Assembly (NCBI RefSeq): GCF_036346295.1
Contig: NZ_CP107819.1
Location: 8,494,001 to 8,558,000 of the forward strand
Length of the DNA: 64,000 nucleotides
Reading direction: 5' to 3'
Source of the DNA: Streptomyces sp. NBC_00536
GTDB lineage: Bacteria > Actinomycetota > Actinomycetes > Streptomycetales > Streptomycetaceae
Every line of letters begins with the position of its first letter. The first letter of the stretch is position 1. Below the pieces are notes generated by a model that saw only the letters and a list, made by a program, of their open reading frames with translations, did not search any database and was not told the DNA's origin. Both the position numbers and the translations under genes were made by a program. Positions 6,172-15,084 of the stretch are shown in pieces.

Positions 6172-8868
6172 GACCGCCGACCTGTCATCTTCCTTGGTCC
6201 CTCGTTGCCCCGCTCGGTAGCCGAGCAGGTGCTCTCAGAGGCCGACTACCGACCGCCGATCCGGCGCGGTGACCTGGATGCTGTCGCGTCGGGGACGCTT
6301 GTCGGCATCATCGACGGCGTTTTCGCCGACGTGCTGGCGATCAGCCCGGGCGAGATCCGTGCCGCCCTCTCCCGCGGGGTGGTGGTCTTGGGAGCGGCCA
6401 GCATGGGCGCGCTGCGCGCCACCGAGATCCCGGCGGTGGTAGGCATCGGCCGGATCCACGAGATGTACCGCGACGGGGTGATCGAACGGGACGACGAGGT
6501 CGCGGTCCTGTTCGAGGAGGAAACGTACCGGGCGCTGACCGTGCCGCTGGTCAATGTCCGGTACGCGGTCGGACGCCTGGTGCGCACCGGCACCCTCGCC
6601 CCTCGTGCCGGCGACGACATCGTGGCGGCGGCCCAGATGTTGCACTTTACGGACCGGACATACGAGGCGATCTTCGATGCTCCGTCGCTGGCCGCCAAGG
6701 CCGACGCGGGCGAGACCATCGCTTTGCTGCGGCGGTTCGACCTCAAGCGGGAAGACGCCCAGCTGCTGCTTGAGTATGTGGCCGCCGGGCAGGTGCCGCG
6801 GGCCGTCCGCGCCGAGACCGGCGAGCTCGTCGTCGCCGACGCGCCCACGTACGAGACGACGAGGGTACGGGACCGCGAAGCCGCCGACGCGCGCCTGCAC
6901 GTGTGGGAGAGCGGCGACGCAGTGTCCTTCGCCGACCTCGTGCAGTTCCTGAAGGTGACCGGGCGGTTCGACGCCATGGCCCGTGCTGCGCTGCTGCGTC
7001 TGACGGCGGGCGGCGGACGGCTGTCGCTGTCGCTTTCGCCGGACGCGCTGGCCGACGGCGCGCGGGATCCGGCGCAGTCGCTGCTCGATTTCGTGCGGCT
7101 GCAGTGGGGCTGGGAATCGCCCGAGGAGACGCACGTGACCATGGGCGACCTCGGGCTGGGGCTGGAGGACGTGTCGGACTCGCTGCACGCCGAAGTCACG
7201 GTGGCCCGGCTGGTGGCGGCGGTCGGCAGGCACCCCACGGCAGCGATGAGTAAGGCGCTGCGGACTGGTCTGTGGATTGACGACCTCGCGCTCAAGCGGG
7301 AGGTCCTCCGGCTGGGTGCGGTCCGCCACTTCGCCCGCCAGGCGGCCGCTCACGGCGAGCCGACCGCCGCGGAGTACGAAGAGGCGCGGCGGTGCATCAC
7401 CCGGTTGCGTCCGGCAGTGTCCTGGCCGCAGGCGAGCTCGGACCTCGGTGTGCTCGGCGTTTCCCGCACCGCGCTCGACGGTGCTGCACGAGAGCTCGCG
7501 CTGGCTCGGCGTGCGACCGCACCGCTGGTCGAGGTCTTGGAACGCCCGGAAGTCCCGGTCTGCCTGGCGGGGCCGTGGAGCGGTCTGGGGATCGGGCTGG
7601 TGCCGACCCCGAAGGCGAGTGGATCTCGCCGGTTCTCCTGCGACCCGGACAAAGTCCGCGTCATCGCTGACGATATTGCCCGGCAGTTGGGCGTGGTGCG
7701 CGTCGGCATGGTCGGAGAGCTGACCACGCTGGGCGTACATATCGCCCAGGCGTTCGCGCAGCGCAGCGGCTGGTCGGCGAGCTTCGCGAGCGGTAAGGCG
7801 GAGACGGTCGACGCCGCGAAGACGGGCGCCATCATGGAGGAAGCGGAGATTCAGGCGCAGGACGCTTTCCGTCCGCCGACGGCGCTACGGGCCTCTTATG
7901 AGCGCGCGGTGGCAGAAGGCGCCACAGTCGTGGCGCCGGACCAGCTGGGGCTGCCTTTCGACAGCCGGTGGACCTCTCAGGCTGAGCTGGAGTGGGCGGA
8001 GACGGTCGATTTGGTCAGCGGGCGGACGGTGCTGGTCCCGACCGCTGTCCTGGTCGGTGGCAGGCTGCCGGGGGACATCCTCTACTCGCCGCGGCTGGGA
8101 GGAAAGGTCTTTTCCTCCAATGGTCTGGGATCCGGCTTTAGCCTGGCGGAGGCGGCCACCCACGCGGTCGCCGAGTTGGTTGAGCGGCACGCCACCCGCC
8201 TCGCCGAGCTGGAGATCGACAACCCGGGCGGAGTCGGCTGCCGGGAGTTCCGGTTCCTTGACCTTGAGTCCCTGCCGGATGTTCCGCGCCGGATCGTGAC
8301 CAAGTACGAGCGTGGCGGGATGAGTGTGCGCCTGCTCGATATCACCTCCGAGGTTCGGGTGCCGACGTTCTACGCCCGGGTGTTCGAGGACCCCTTCTCG
8401 GGTGGGCGCAGCACGGTGTCCGACGGGTTCGCGACTCATCCGGACCCCGAGGTCGCAGCGACGATGGCGCTTCTGGAGGCCGCGCAAACCAAGGCCGGAT
8501 ACATCGCCGGAGGTCGGGAGGACTACTCGCTGCAGGCGCGGAGCCTCGGCCGCCACGAGCGGCCGCGAACCGGGCGTCTTGCCGCGCATGCGTTCTGGTT
8601 CGGCAACGACCGGCCGACCCAGGGCTTCGACGCAGTCACTGGGTACGTGGTGGACGACATTCTCGACGAGCTGCGATGGATGGTGGGCGCCATCGAGGCC
8701 GCTGGCTTTGGCCAGGTCCTCCTCGTGGACCTCACGGTCGACAAGATCGCACCGGCGTACGCCGTACGGGCCGTGATCCCTGGCTCGGAGACGACGAACC
8801 CGCTCTGCACCGGCGACCGCGGGCGCGTCACCTGTATCCGGGACCTGTTGCCCAGGGGGAGACGATGA
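6169..8868 (+). CDS. TfuA-YcaO fusion protein (peptide backbone modification)
   Basis: A protein of about 899 aa joining two domains usually encoded separately. Residues 1-200 are TfuA: VIFLGPSLP at the start, IIDGVF (47-52), GAASMGALRATEI (75-87) and MYRDGVIERDDEVAV. A helical linker region of unknown fold follows. The C-terminal part is YcaO: FSSNGLGSGFSLAEA near 648, AVAELVERH, and SDGFATHPDPE near 751 with AATMALLEAAQTK. YcaO enzymes activate peptide amides with ATP; with TfuA they are known to install thioamides. There is no C-terminal PxPxP motif. The stop overlaps the radical SAM start (ATGA), so the two are translationally coupled. Function as a thioamide or azoline synthetase is inferred. 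Confidence 0.85.
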   Translation: MDRRPVIFLGPSLPRSVAEQVLSEADYRPPIRRGDLDAVASGTLVGIIDGVFADVLAISPGEIRAALSRGVVVLGAASMGALRATEIPAVVGIGRIHEMYRDGVIERDDEVAVLFEEETYRALTVPLVNVRYAVGRLVRTGTLAPRAGDDIVAAAQMLHFTDRTYEAIFDAPSLAAKADAGETIALLRRFDLKREDAQLLLEYVAAGQVPRAVRAETGELVVADAPTYETTRVRDREAADARLHVWESGDAVSFADLVQFLKVTGRFDAMARAALLRLTAGGGRLSLSLSPDALADGARDPAQSLLDFVRLQWGWESPEETHVTMGDLGLGLEDVSDSLHAEVTVARLVAAVGRHPTAAMSKALRTGLWIDDLALKREVLRLGAVRHFARQAAAHGEPTAAEYEEARRCITRLRPAVSWPQASSDLGVLGVSRTALDGAARELALARRATAPLVEVLERPEVPVCLAGPWSGLGIGLVPTPKASGSRRFSCDPDKVRVIADDIARQLGVVRVGMVGELTTLGVHIAQAFAQRSGWSASFASGKAETVDAAKTGAIMEEAEIQAQDAFRPPTALRASYERAVAEGATVVAPDQLGLPFDSRWTSQAELEWAETVDLVSGRTVLVPTAVLVGGRLPGDILYSPRLGGKVFSSNGLGSGFSLAEAATHAVAELVERHATRLAELEIDNPGGVGCREFRFLDLESLPDVPRRIVTKYERGGMSVRLLDITSEVRVPTFYARVFEDPFSGGRSTVSDGFATHPDPEVAATMALLEAAQTKAGYIAGGREDYSLQARSLGRHERPRTGRLAAHAFWFGNDRPTQGFDAVTGYVVDDILDELRWMVGAIEAAGFGQVLLVDLTVDKIAPAYAVRAVIPGSETTNPLCTGDRGRVTCIRDLLPRGRR

Positions 8869-9863
8869 CCGCTCCGGCGGCGGTGGTCTGGGACATGACC
8901 TACGCATGCCCGCTGCGCTGCGAGCACTGTTACTCCGAGTCCGGCCGTCGCCCCTCGCGACAGTTGAGCTGGCCCGACCTCGCCCGGGTGGTCGACGCCC
9001 TGGTCGAACTGAACCCGCGCACCGTAGTGCTGTCGGGCGGTGAGCCGCTGGTGGTGCCGGAGATCTTCCAAGTGGCTGAGCGGCTGCGGAGCGGCGGCGT
9101 GTCGGTTCATCTGTACACGTCCGGCTGGCATCTCCCCGACCGGAGCGTGGCCGCGGTTGTGGAGGTGATGTCCAACGTCACAGTCAGCATCGACGGGGCG
9201 ATCGCCGCGACGCACGACCGGCTGCGCGGCCGGGCCGGATCGTTCGACCGTGCCGTGGACGCCGCCGCGCGCCTGTCCGCCGCGGCGGCCGGGCAGCCTG
9301 AGCTGGCGGTCGGCGTGGACTACACGGTGACGCGGTCGAACTTCGACGAGATGCCGGATTTCTGCCGCCTGGTGGCCATGCGACTTCCGTCCCTGGACTA
9401 CGTGTTCTTCGGCGCGGCGATGCCGATCGGACTCGCCAGCCGCGAAGGCTTCGTCGCCCATGAGATCGTGACATCCCGGCAACTCATGCTGCTCCGGGAT
9501 GAGTCCTACGCAGACATGCTGCGAGCCCACGGACCGGCCGACCTCGTGGTGAGCGACAACGAGATGTTCCAGATGCGCCCAGACCGGCTCGTCCGGGGCG
9601 AGATCCCGGCGATGCAGGTGGAGCCCGACGGGCGGGTGCGGGCGATGCCGGTGTACGAGGGTACCGTGGGCAGCCTGTTGGACGAGCCCGGCACTACGCT
9701 GTGGCGGCGGGCGATGGCCCGCTGGACCGACCCGCGCGTCACTGGCCTGCTCGGGCCTGCACGGACGATGGAGGCATGGGCGGACGCCACCCGACAGCTC
9801 GACCTGATGTTCGGCGATGCGGACGACCAGCGGCGCATCGAGCGCCGACCAGCCTTCCCGTGA
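8865..9863 (+). CDS. Radical SAM enzyme
   Basis: A 332-aa protein with the 4Fe-4S cluster motif CPLRCEHC (Cys 15, 19 and 22, CxxxCxxC) and the SAM-binding SGGEPL (57-62). The C-terminal third (QVEPDGRVRAMPVYEGTVGS, then RRIERRPAFP) resembles PqqE-like peptide-modifying enzymes, but I see no cluster of SPASM cysteines. It therefore probably carries only the radical SAM cluster. The start overlaps the YcaO stop (ATGA) and its stop overlaps the next start (GTGA). Such enzymes make C-C, C-S or epimerised products on ribosomal peptides. The exact reaction here cannot be read from sequence. Confidence 0.85.
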   Translation: MTAPAAVVWDMTYACPLRCEHCYSESGRRPSRQLSWPDLARVVDALVELNPRTVVLSGGEPLVVPEIFQVAERLRSGGVSVHLYTSGWHLPDRSVAAVVEVMSNVTVSIDGAIAATHDRLRGRAGSFDRAVDAAARLSAAAAGQPELAVGVDYTVTRSNFDEMPDFCRLVAMRLPSLDYVFFGAAMPIGLASREGFVAHEIVTSRQLMLLRDESYADMLRAHGPADLVVSDNEMFQMRPDRLVRGEIPAMQVEPDGRVRAMPVYEGTVGSLLDEPGTTLWRRAMARWTDPRVTGLLGPARTMEAWADATRQLDLMFGDADDQRRIERRPAFP

Positions 9864-10876
9864 GCACTCCGCTGGTCATTTCGCCGCTGGCGAGGGTTCG
9901 CTGGGTGAGCGGGCGGCTGGAGATCTCGGCCGCTGGCCACGTCGTGACGCTATCCACCTCGGAAGCCGAAGTCCTCGCGTTGATGCACGCCTTCGCCCGA
10001 CCCAGCACCGCATCTGAGGTACGGGCGCAGTTCCCCCTGATCGACGTGGATCCGCTGGTCTCGCAACTACGGTCGGCCGCCGTCCTGGTGGCGCCCGCAC
10101 AGGTCGCCGCGATCGAGTCCGCACGGTGGGACGTCGACTCGTTCACGTTCCACCGCCGCTCCCGAGCAGTGGTCCGCAGCGGAGCACCGCCGGTGTCACC
10201 ACCTGTCGTACCGGCCCGGCCGGAGAGCGCGGTGTTGCGGCTCGAACGGCCCACGGAGCCGATGTCGCAGAACTTGCCGTGCCTCCTGAACGCCCGCAGG
10301 TCCCGGCGGTCGTGGCCGGACGGGCTCATGCACGATCTCGGCCGCCTCCTGTGGCTCACCGCCCGCAACCGTGCTGCTGGACCCGATGTGGTCTCCCGCC
10401 CGTACCCCTCCGGCGGCGCCGCCTACAGCCTCGAGCTATATCCCGTCGTCGCGCCGGACACGGTGGCTGGCGTGCCGGCTGGGATCTACCGGTACCTGCC
10501 GGACACGCACGCACTCGAACTCATCTCACCGGACGCGCACAAGCCGGTGCTCGCCAGGGCAGCGGCGGCTGCGGGTGCCGAGCGGGCACCCGTCGCGATC
10601 GTGGTCACCAGCCGCTTCGAGCGGGCGAGCAGTACGTACGGCGAACTCGCCTACAGCCTGGTACTCAAGGAAGTAGGCGGGCTGTTCCAGACGTTCTACC
10701 TGGTGGCCGAGTACCTGGGCCTAGCGATGTGCGCGCTCGGCGGCGGCTGCCCGGATCATCTGTTCGCCGAGGTGATCGGAGCGGACGACCTGATCGAGCC
10801 CGTGGTCGGAGAGCTGGTCGTCGGGCCGGCTAGCCCACCACGGGCGCGCCCTCCAGGTCGAACAACTCGCGACTGA
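9860..10876 (+). CDS. SagB-type nitroreductase-fold dehydrogenase
   Basis: A 338-aa protein starting at GTG (9860) in a GTGA overlap with the radical SAM gene. Residues 1-75 form a small helical, winged-helix-like domain (VVTLSTSEAEVLALMHAF). The flavin nitroreductase domain follows: LNARRSRRSWPDG, PYPSGGAAYSLELYPVV, and TFYLVAEYLGLAMCALGG. SagB/ThcOx enzymes oxidise azolines made by YcaO proteins to azoles using FMN. Its place directly after TfuA-YcaO and radical SAM genes supports a RiPP pathway. The last 47 bases overlap the convergent gene on the other strand. Confidence 0.8.
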   Translation: MSTPLVISPLARVRWVSGRLEISAAGHVVTLSTSEAEVLALMHAFARPSTASEVRAQFPLIDVDPLVSQLRSAAVLVAPAQVAAIESARWDVDSFTFHRRSRAVVRSGAPPVSPPVVPARPESAVLRLERPTEPMSQNLPCLLNARRSRRSWPDGLMHDLGRLLWLTARNRAAGPDVVSRPYPSGGAAYSLELYPVVAPDTVAGVPAGIYRYLPDTHALELISPDAHKPVLARAAAAAGAERAPVAIVVTSRFERASSTYGELAYSLVLKEVGGLFQTFYLVAEYLGLAMCALGGGCPDHLFAEVIGADDLIEPVVGELVVGPASPPRARPPGRTTRD

Positions 10877-11483
10877 CCTGGGTGGGGAAATGATCGTTGC
10901 TCGGCCGCCGCTCGAACGACTCCGCGTCGACTTCGAAGGACTCCTGGTCGAACTCGACCGAGAGGCCCCCCCTGTCGTCGAGGCGGTAGCGGTAGCGGCA
11001 GTCCAGCGCCTGCGGCTTGCGGCCGCCGCCAGGCGCCGGGAAGTCGCCGTATCCGACCTGGCGTTCAGTGACGAGCAAGGCGCCACCGTCAACCCGCATC
11101 TGGACCAGGAAGATGGTCCCCGCGAGCGGGTCGAAGTGTGTGTTCGTTGAGCTGATGTACCGGGCGAAGCCCAGGAGCCGGCCAGTGCTCAGGCGCTCGG
11201 TCATCTCATACCGGTACACCCGGACCGCGTCCAAGGTTCCAGCAGGCTCACCGGGGTGGTCGTTAGCGTCGAGGTCGAACCGGCGACCGCGCGTGATCAC
11301 CGTCAAGTCGAAGTCGAATCCGTTCGTACGTTGGACGAAGTTGCTGAAAAAGGTCTGGTCTGCGTATGTCGTCTCCACACGGCCCTCGTGGGTGCGCGTG
11401 CTGATCGGCTCGGAGGTCAGAGTTCTGCCAACGAGGTTCCGCCCGATGAACTCAACCACGTCCTTGGACGCCGCACTCTGCAT
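10830..11483 (-). CDS. Hypothetical beta-rich protein in the RiPP-like cluster
   Basis: A 217-aa protein; ATG 11483 is chosen over 11504 because GGAAGGGAG ends 5 bases before it. It starts MQSAASKDVVEFIGRNLVGR and continues with many alternating hydrophobic strands (YADQTFFSNF, FDFDLTVITRG, TIFLVQMRV, RYRYRLDD), suggesting a lipocalin-like barrel that could bind a small molecule or peptide. There is no signal peptide. It is convergent with the SagB-type gene (47-base 3' overlap) and lies 65 bases downstream of the 43-aa ORF on the same strand, likely in one transcript. I do not recognise the family. Confidence 0.7.
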   Translation of the reverse strand: MQSAASKDVVEFIGRNLVGRTLTSEPISTRTHEGRVETTYADQTFFSNFVQRTNGFDFDLTVITRGRRFDLDANDHPGEPAGTLDAVRVYRYEMTERLSTGRLLGFARYISSTNTHFDPLAGTIFLVQMRVDGGALLVTERQVGYGDFPAPGGGRKPQALDCRYRYRLDDRGGLSVEFDQESFEVDAESFERRPSNDHFPTQVSRELFDLEGAPVVG

Positions 11484-11548
11484 CGGACTCCCTTCCTGGG
11501 CCACGGGCTGTGTTCAAGAACTGTAGCCCGCGAGCATGTCGAAGCCCC

Positions 11549-11680
11549 TCAGGCTGAACGGGCCGTGTCGGACTCGGAAGCGCGAGCGAGGAGTTCGGAC
11601 GAAGCCCAGCCATACATTGCTGTGCGACGTGAGGGCGCACGCTCTGAAGTGAGGTCCGTCTTGTGGAGAGGTTCAGGCAT
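11549..11680 (-). CDS. 43-aa peptide, candidate RiPP precursor
   Basis: A short minus-strand ORF with an ideal start: GGAGGA, 6 bases, ATG (11680). The peptide begins MPEPLHKTDLTSERAPSRR and ends in TAMYGWASSELLARAS plus a Ser/Thr-rich tail (ESDTARSA). The charged N-terminal half and Ser/Thr/Gly/Trp-containing C-terminal half have the layout of a leader and core. It contains no Cys. It precedes the beta-rich gene in the same direction and sits within 700 bases of the TfuA-YcaO/SagB genes. Precursor function is inferred from size, start quality and neighbours. A small regulatory protein is possible. Confidence 0.45.
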   Translation of the reverse strand: MPEPLHKTDLTSERAPSRRTAMYGWASSELLARASESDTARSA

Positions 11681-12290
11681 GACAATTCCTCCGGATTAGT
11701 GTCTCGAATTCGTCCCCGCGCTCACATGCGTCGCTGGCAACGGCGGGGTGTGGAGCTGAGCGTTCACGCCCAAGGGCATCTCGGCCATCGAGACGTCACA
11801 GGCAAGGGGAAGGCCGGACGGGCGAACGCGTGTGAACCCCTGGTCAATGTCTCGTCATATCAACCCTGTAGATGGTCCGTACTCGACAGGGAGTGGCCCG
11901 TGCTGCGAGGCGCAGACGGCATCCGGTGCAAGCAACATCGGTTGTGGGACACCGTCGGTCACGGGACAGAGGGGGCGCCCACCCCGGCCGCATCTTCAGC
12001 GTGTGGAACACGGAAACCCTGTCGGGGTCCGGAATCGTCCGGTAAGTCGACCGTAAGGGAGGCCCAAGTCCCCGGCAGGAACAGGATGGTCCAAGAAGCG
12101 AATGCCGGTAGGCCGAAAGGCCAGGGGAAAACGAGAGGGCGGCCCTCTCCGCCCGCTCTCGCGTATAACCCGCCGGATACGGGCTCTCGTGGCCTGGCCC
12201 GAAAGGGCGCCCACGTGGACCAGGTGAGCCTTTGAAGCCCCAAAGCAAAGACACCGGAACCGAAGGACAAGTTGGACGCCGGAGGCGCGT

Positions 12291-14057
12291 ATGAGTACCA
12301 CAGCGGCAGCAGCCACTGCCCGTGCGCCCGAGGTGAACGGACCGGAGGGCGGGAAACTCGACTGGCACAGCATCGACTGGGCCACGTGTGAGGAGAACGT
12401 ACGGCAGCTGAGGCAGCGGATCTTCAAGGCATCGCAGGAAAAAGGCCACAAAAGGGTCCGTAACTTGCAGAAGCTCATGCTGCGCAGCCGCAGCAACACG
12501 CTTGCCAGCGTGAAGCGGGTGACACAGCAGAGCAGTGGCCGCAAGACCGCTGGAATCGACGGGGAACGAGCCCTCACCCCTGTGGCGAGGGCCCGGCTGG
12601 CGGACGATATCCATCGCTCGCCAGGTCCCCGGACGGCCCAGCCGGTCAAGCGCGTGTACATCCCCAAGGCCAACGGGAAGCAGCGCCCGCTCGGCATCCC
12701 GGTCATCCGTGACCGGGTGCTCCAGGCCCGCGTGAAAAACGCGCTGGAGCCCGAATGGGAGGCCCGGTTCGAGTCGAAATCCTACGGATTCAGGCCCGGA
12801 CGAAGCTGCCAGGACGCCATCGCAGCCATCCGGGTCACGGCCCGGGGACGGCTGGCCAAGCGCCGCTGGGCGCTGGATGCGGACCTGGAAGGGGCCTTCG
12901 ACCGCATCAGTCACGACCACCTGAACGCCATGATCGGGCAGTTCCCCGCCAGGGACCTGATCCGGCAATGGCTGCGGGCCGGCGTGATGGAACGCGGCCG
13001 ATGGACGCCGACCGAGGAGGGAACTCCCCAGGGCGGCGTCATCAGCCCCTTGCTGCTGAACATTGCCCTTCACGGGATGGAACAGGCCGCGGGATTCCGC
13101 CTCGACGGGCGGAAGGGGCACGAGAACAAGACTGTGCCCGGAACTCCCGTGTTGATCCGATATGCCGACGACTTCGTGGTCTTGTGCCGCAGTGAAGGAG
13201 AGGCATACCAGGTCAAAGAGAAGCTGATGGGCTGGCTGGAACCCAGAGGTCTTCGCTTCAATGAGGCAAAGACCCGAGTTGTCCACCTCGACGAGGGGTT
13301 CGACTTTCTGGGATTCACTGTGCAGCGGCACGGCGACAGTCTGACCATCAGGCCGAGCAGGGAAGCGTGCAACAGACTCCGGAAACGGCTCCGAGAGGAG
13401 ATGCTCCGACATCGGGGCACCAGCACCGTTGCCGTGCTGGTGAAGTTCTCCCCGATTGTGAGGGGTTGGACAGCCTATTACCGGGGTGCGGCGTGCAATC
13501 GGGCGTTCTGCTCGATGGATCACTATCTGTTCAAGCTCCTGTACAAGTGGGCGAAACGTGGCCACGAGAACCGCTCGGGGCTGTGGATCAAGAACCTCTA
13601 TTTCGGCAGGTTCAACAAGGCCCGACAGGACAACTGGGTTTTCGGCGACCGTCATTCGGGCGCCTATCTCCCGAAGTTCGCCTGGGTCCGACACGCCAGA
13701 TACATTCCGGTCAAGGGTGCTGCGTCGCCCGACGATCCGGCCCTCACGGGGTACTGGCGCGGCCGCCGCCGCCGGAAAACGCCACCGCCGATGGACAAGA
13801 CCAGCTTGTACCTGGCGGCCCGGCAAAGGGGCTTGTGCCCTCTTTGTCGACAGGCGCTCATCAGCGGAGCCGAATACGAGCCCGACAGTCCACGCGAGTG
13901 GATCGAGTGGTTCGCAGCGTCGAAGAAGATGCTGAACAAGCATCACTTCGTTTACCGCAGAGACGGCGGCACGGATCAACGAACCAACCTTCGCCTGGTA
14001 CACGCCGAGTGCCACCGCCAGCATCATGCGGGTGACAGCAAGCGGACCCCGGGGTAG
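12291..14057 (+). CDS. ltrA: Group II intron reverse transcriptase/maturase with HNH endonuclease
   Basis: A 588-aa intron-encoded protein from ATG 12291 (GGAGG five bases upstream). The RT fingers-palm domain includes YIPKANGKQRPLGIPVIRD, SYGFRPGRSCQDA, EGTPQGGVISPLL and the catalytic YADDF (291-295). A maturase domain X follows (LVKFSPIVRGWTAYYRG). The C-terminus carries a complete HNH endonuclease: CPLC near 516, HHFVYRRDGG, and LVHAECHRQHH. Such proteins splice their intron and insert it by retrohoming into DNA. All catalytic residues are present, so the intron may be mobile. Confidence 0.9.
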   Translation: MSTTAAAATARAPEVNGPEGGKLDWHSIDWATCEENVRQLRQRIFKASQEKGHKRVRNLQKLMLRSRSNTLASVKRVTQQSSGRKTAGIDGERALTPVARARLADDIHRSPGPRTAQPVKRVYIPKANGKQRPLGIPVIRDRVLQARVKNALEPEWEARFESKSYGFRPGRSCQDAIAAIRVTARGRLAKRRWALDADLEGAFDRISHDHLNAMIGQFPARDLIRQWLRAGVMERGRWTPTEEGTPQGGVISPLLLNIALHGMEQAAGFRLDGRKGHENKTVPGTPVLIRYADDFVVLCRSEGEAYQVKEKLMGWLEPRGLRFNEAKTRVVHLDEGFDFLGFTVQRHGDSLTIRPSREACNRLRKRLREEMLRHRGTSTVAVLVKFSPIVRGWTAYYRGAACNRAFCSMDHYLFKLLYKWAKRGHENRSGLWIKNLYFGRFNKARQDNWVFGDRHSGAYLPKFAWVRHARYIPVKGAASPDDPALTGYWRGRRRRKTPPPMDKTSLYLAARQRGLCPLCRQALISGAEYEPDSPREWIEWFAASKKMLNKHHFVYRRDGGTDQRTNLRLVHAECHRQHHAGDSKRTPG

Positions 14058-14088
14058 TCCGTCCGGGTGATGCCCTCGTGGCTTGCTT

Positions 14089-14122
14089 GAGCCGGATGCG
14101 TTGAAAGGCGCACGTCCGGTTC
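14089..14122 (+). ncRNA. Group II intron 1 domain V
   Basis: A 34-nt hairpin of the conserved domain V form: GAGCCGGATGCG pairs with CGCACGTCCGGTTC across GAAA, with the usual bulge. It is the catalytic core of the ribozyme. Confidence 0.75.
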
Positions 14123-14374
14123 TGAGGGGGCCGGGGCCCAGCGATGGGCTCCGGCTACCCGACCTCTCGAGCGTTTCCCCCTGTTTCCGCGTACCTCGCG
14201 CATAGATCGCGACCGGGATCAGCACTACTACGGGCGAACCATCAGACAGGAGTTCGTCTCACTGCCCTGTCCCTCGGGCCAGAAAAAGGCCACCGTCAAC
14301 GAGAATCGCCCCTGCTGTGAAGCCGATTCAGTCGATTGCCCACAGACGTCGCTCGGGTGCGAGATCGTCTAACC

Positions 14375-15016
14375 ATGGGCGGGGATCCCGCCCATGGTGC
14401 GGTGTGGGAGGTGCTGGTGAAGGAAGACGAGACCTGGACGTCTGAGGAGTACGGCAAGTCGCACGAGGGCCGGGTCGGGACGCTCCTGGAAGACGGAAGC
14501 AGCCCCAAGGCGGTGTACTTCGACTCGAACTCCGGCGGCTTCGGGTGGGAGGTCAGCCACTGGTCCGTCTACGACGGCGGCACCTACCCGCAGCGTCCCC
14601 AGGCGCACGCTCTGCAGGGGGAGTGCTCGTGCGGCTGGCGGGGCGAGCCCCGCATCGTGGACCGGACTACGGCCGACGATCTGCCCTTCCGCGAGTACGG
14701 CTGGGAGACAGCCGGGGAGTGCCAGGACGGCTGGGACGAGCACATCCAAGCCGTCGCCGACACCACTGTCCCCCTGCCCGCCGAACTGGAGACCCTCCTC
14801 CATGACGTCGGCGAGGCGATCGAGCGACTCGGCCAGGACGCACCGACAGCCGCCCTGAAAGCCGCCCGCTCCCTGGAACTCATCGCCGCCCGCACCGCGC
14901 ACGGGCCCGCCCACGACGCCCGTGGGCAGGATCCGGAGAAGGTGGCCGCTGCCTTGGGGCTGAACATCGACGACTCCCGGGCTCTCCTGGCCCGCTACGG
15001 CGGCTGGATCTACTAG
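14375..15016 (+). CDS. Hypothetical protein, about 213 aa
   Basis: A soluble protein of a kind common in actinobacteria, not recognised as to function. From ATG 14375 it starts MGGDPAHGAVWEVLVKEDE. It has an ECSCGWRGEPR segment that could bind zinc, a Trp-rich middle (YGWETAGECQDGWDEH), and a helical C-terminus ending LLARYGGWIY. An alternative start is GTG 14402. No obvious ribosome binding site decides between them, because the region just upstream is the exon boundary of the group II intron and may be rearranged. The gene stands alone. Confidence 0.55.
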   Translation: MGGDPAHGAVWEVLVKEDETWTSEEYGKSHEGRVGTLLEDGSSPKAVYFDSNSGGFGWEVSHWSVYDGGTYPQRPQAHALQGECSCGWRGEPRIVDRTTADDLPFREYGWETAGECQDGWDEHIQAVADTTVPLPAELETLLHDVGEAIERLGQDAPTAALKAARSLELIAARTAHGPAHDARGQDPEKVAAALGLNIDDSRALLARYGGWIY

Positions 15017-15084
15017 GGCTGATCACGGGCAGGCGGCTGGTGGGCAGGCGTATCCAAGCTCAGCCCGCCACGGAGGGGCGGTTA

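Larger units (their letters stand above)
11830..14163 (+). mobile_element. Group II intron 1
   Basis: A group II intron encoding a reverse transcriptase (12291-14057). Domain V is recognisable at 14089-14122 and the 3' end is probably the C at 14163 (GGCTACCCGAC). The 5' end is not certain. GTGTG at 11830 fits the 5' consensus GUGYG and leaves a domain I-IV region of usual size, but GTGTG near 11748 is another candidate. The sequence after the 3' end (14164-14360) has a coding-like frame (DQHYYGRTIRQEFVSLPC), perhaps a gene that the intron or an older event interrupted. Confidence 0.7.

Noticed and set aside
11844..14225. 793-codon minus-strand open frame across group II intron 1
   Set aside because: Antisense shadow of the reverse transcriptase gene, whose motifs are all on the plus strand.
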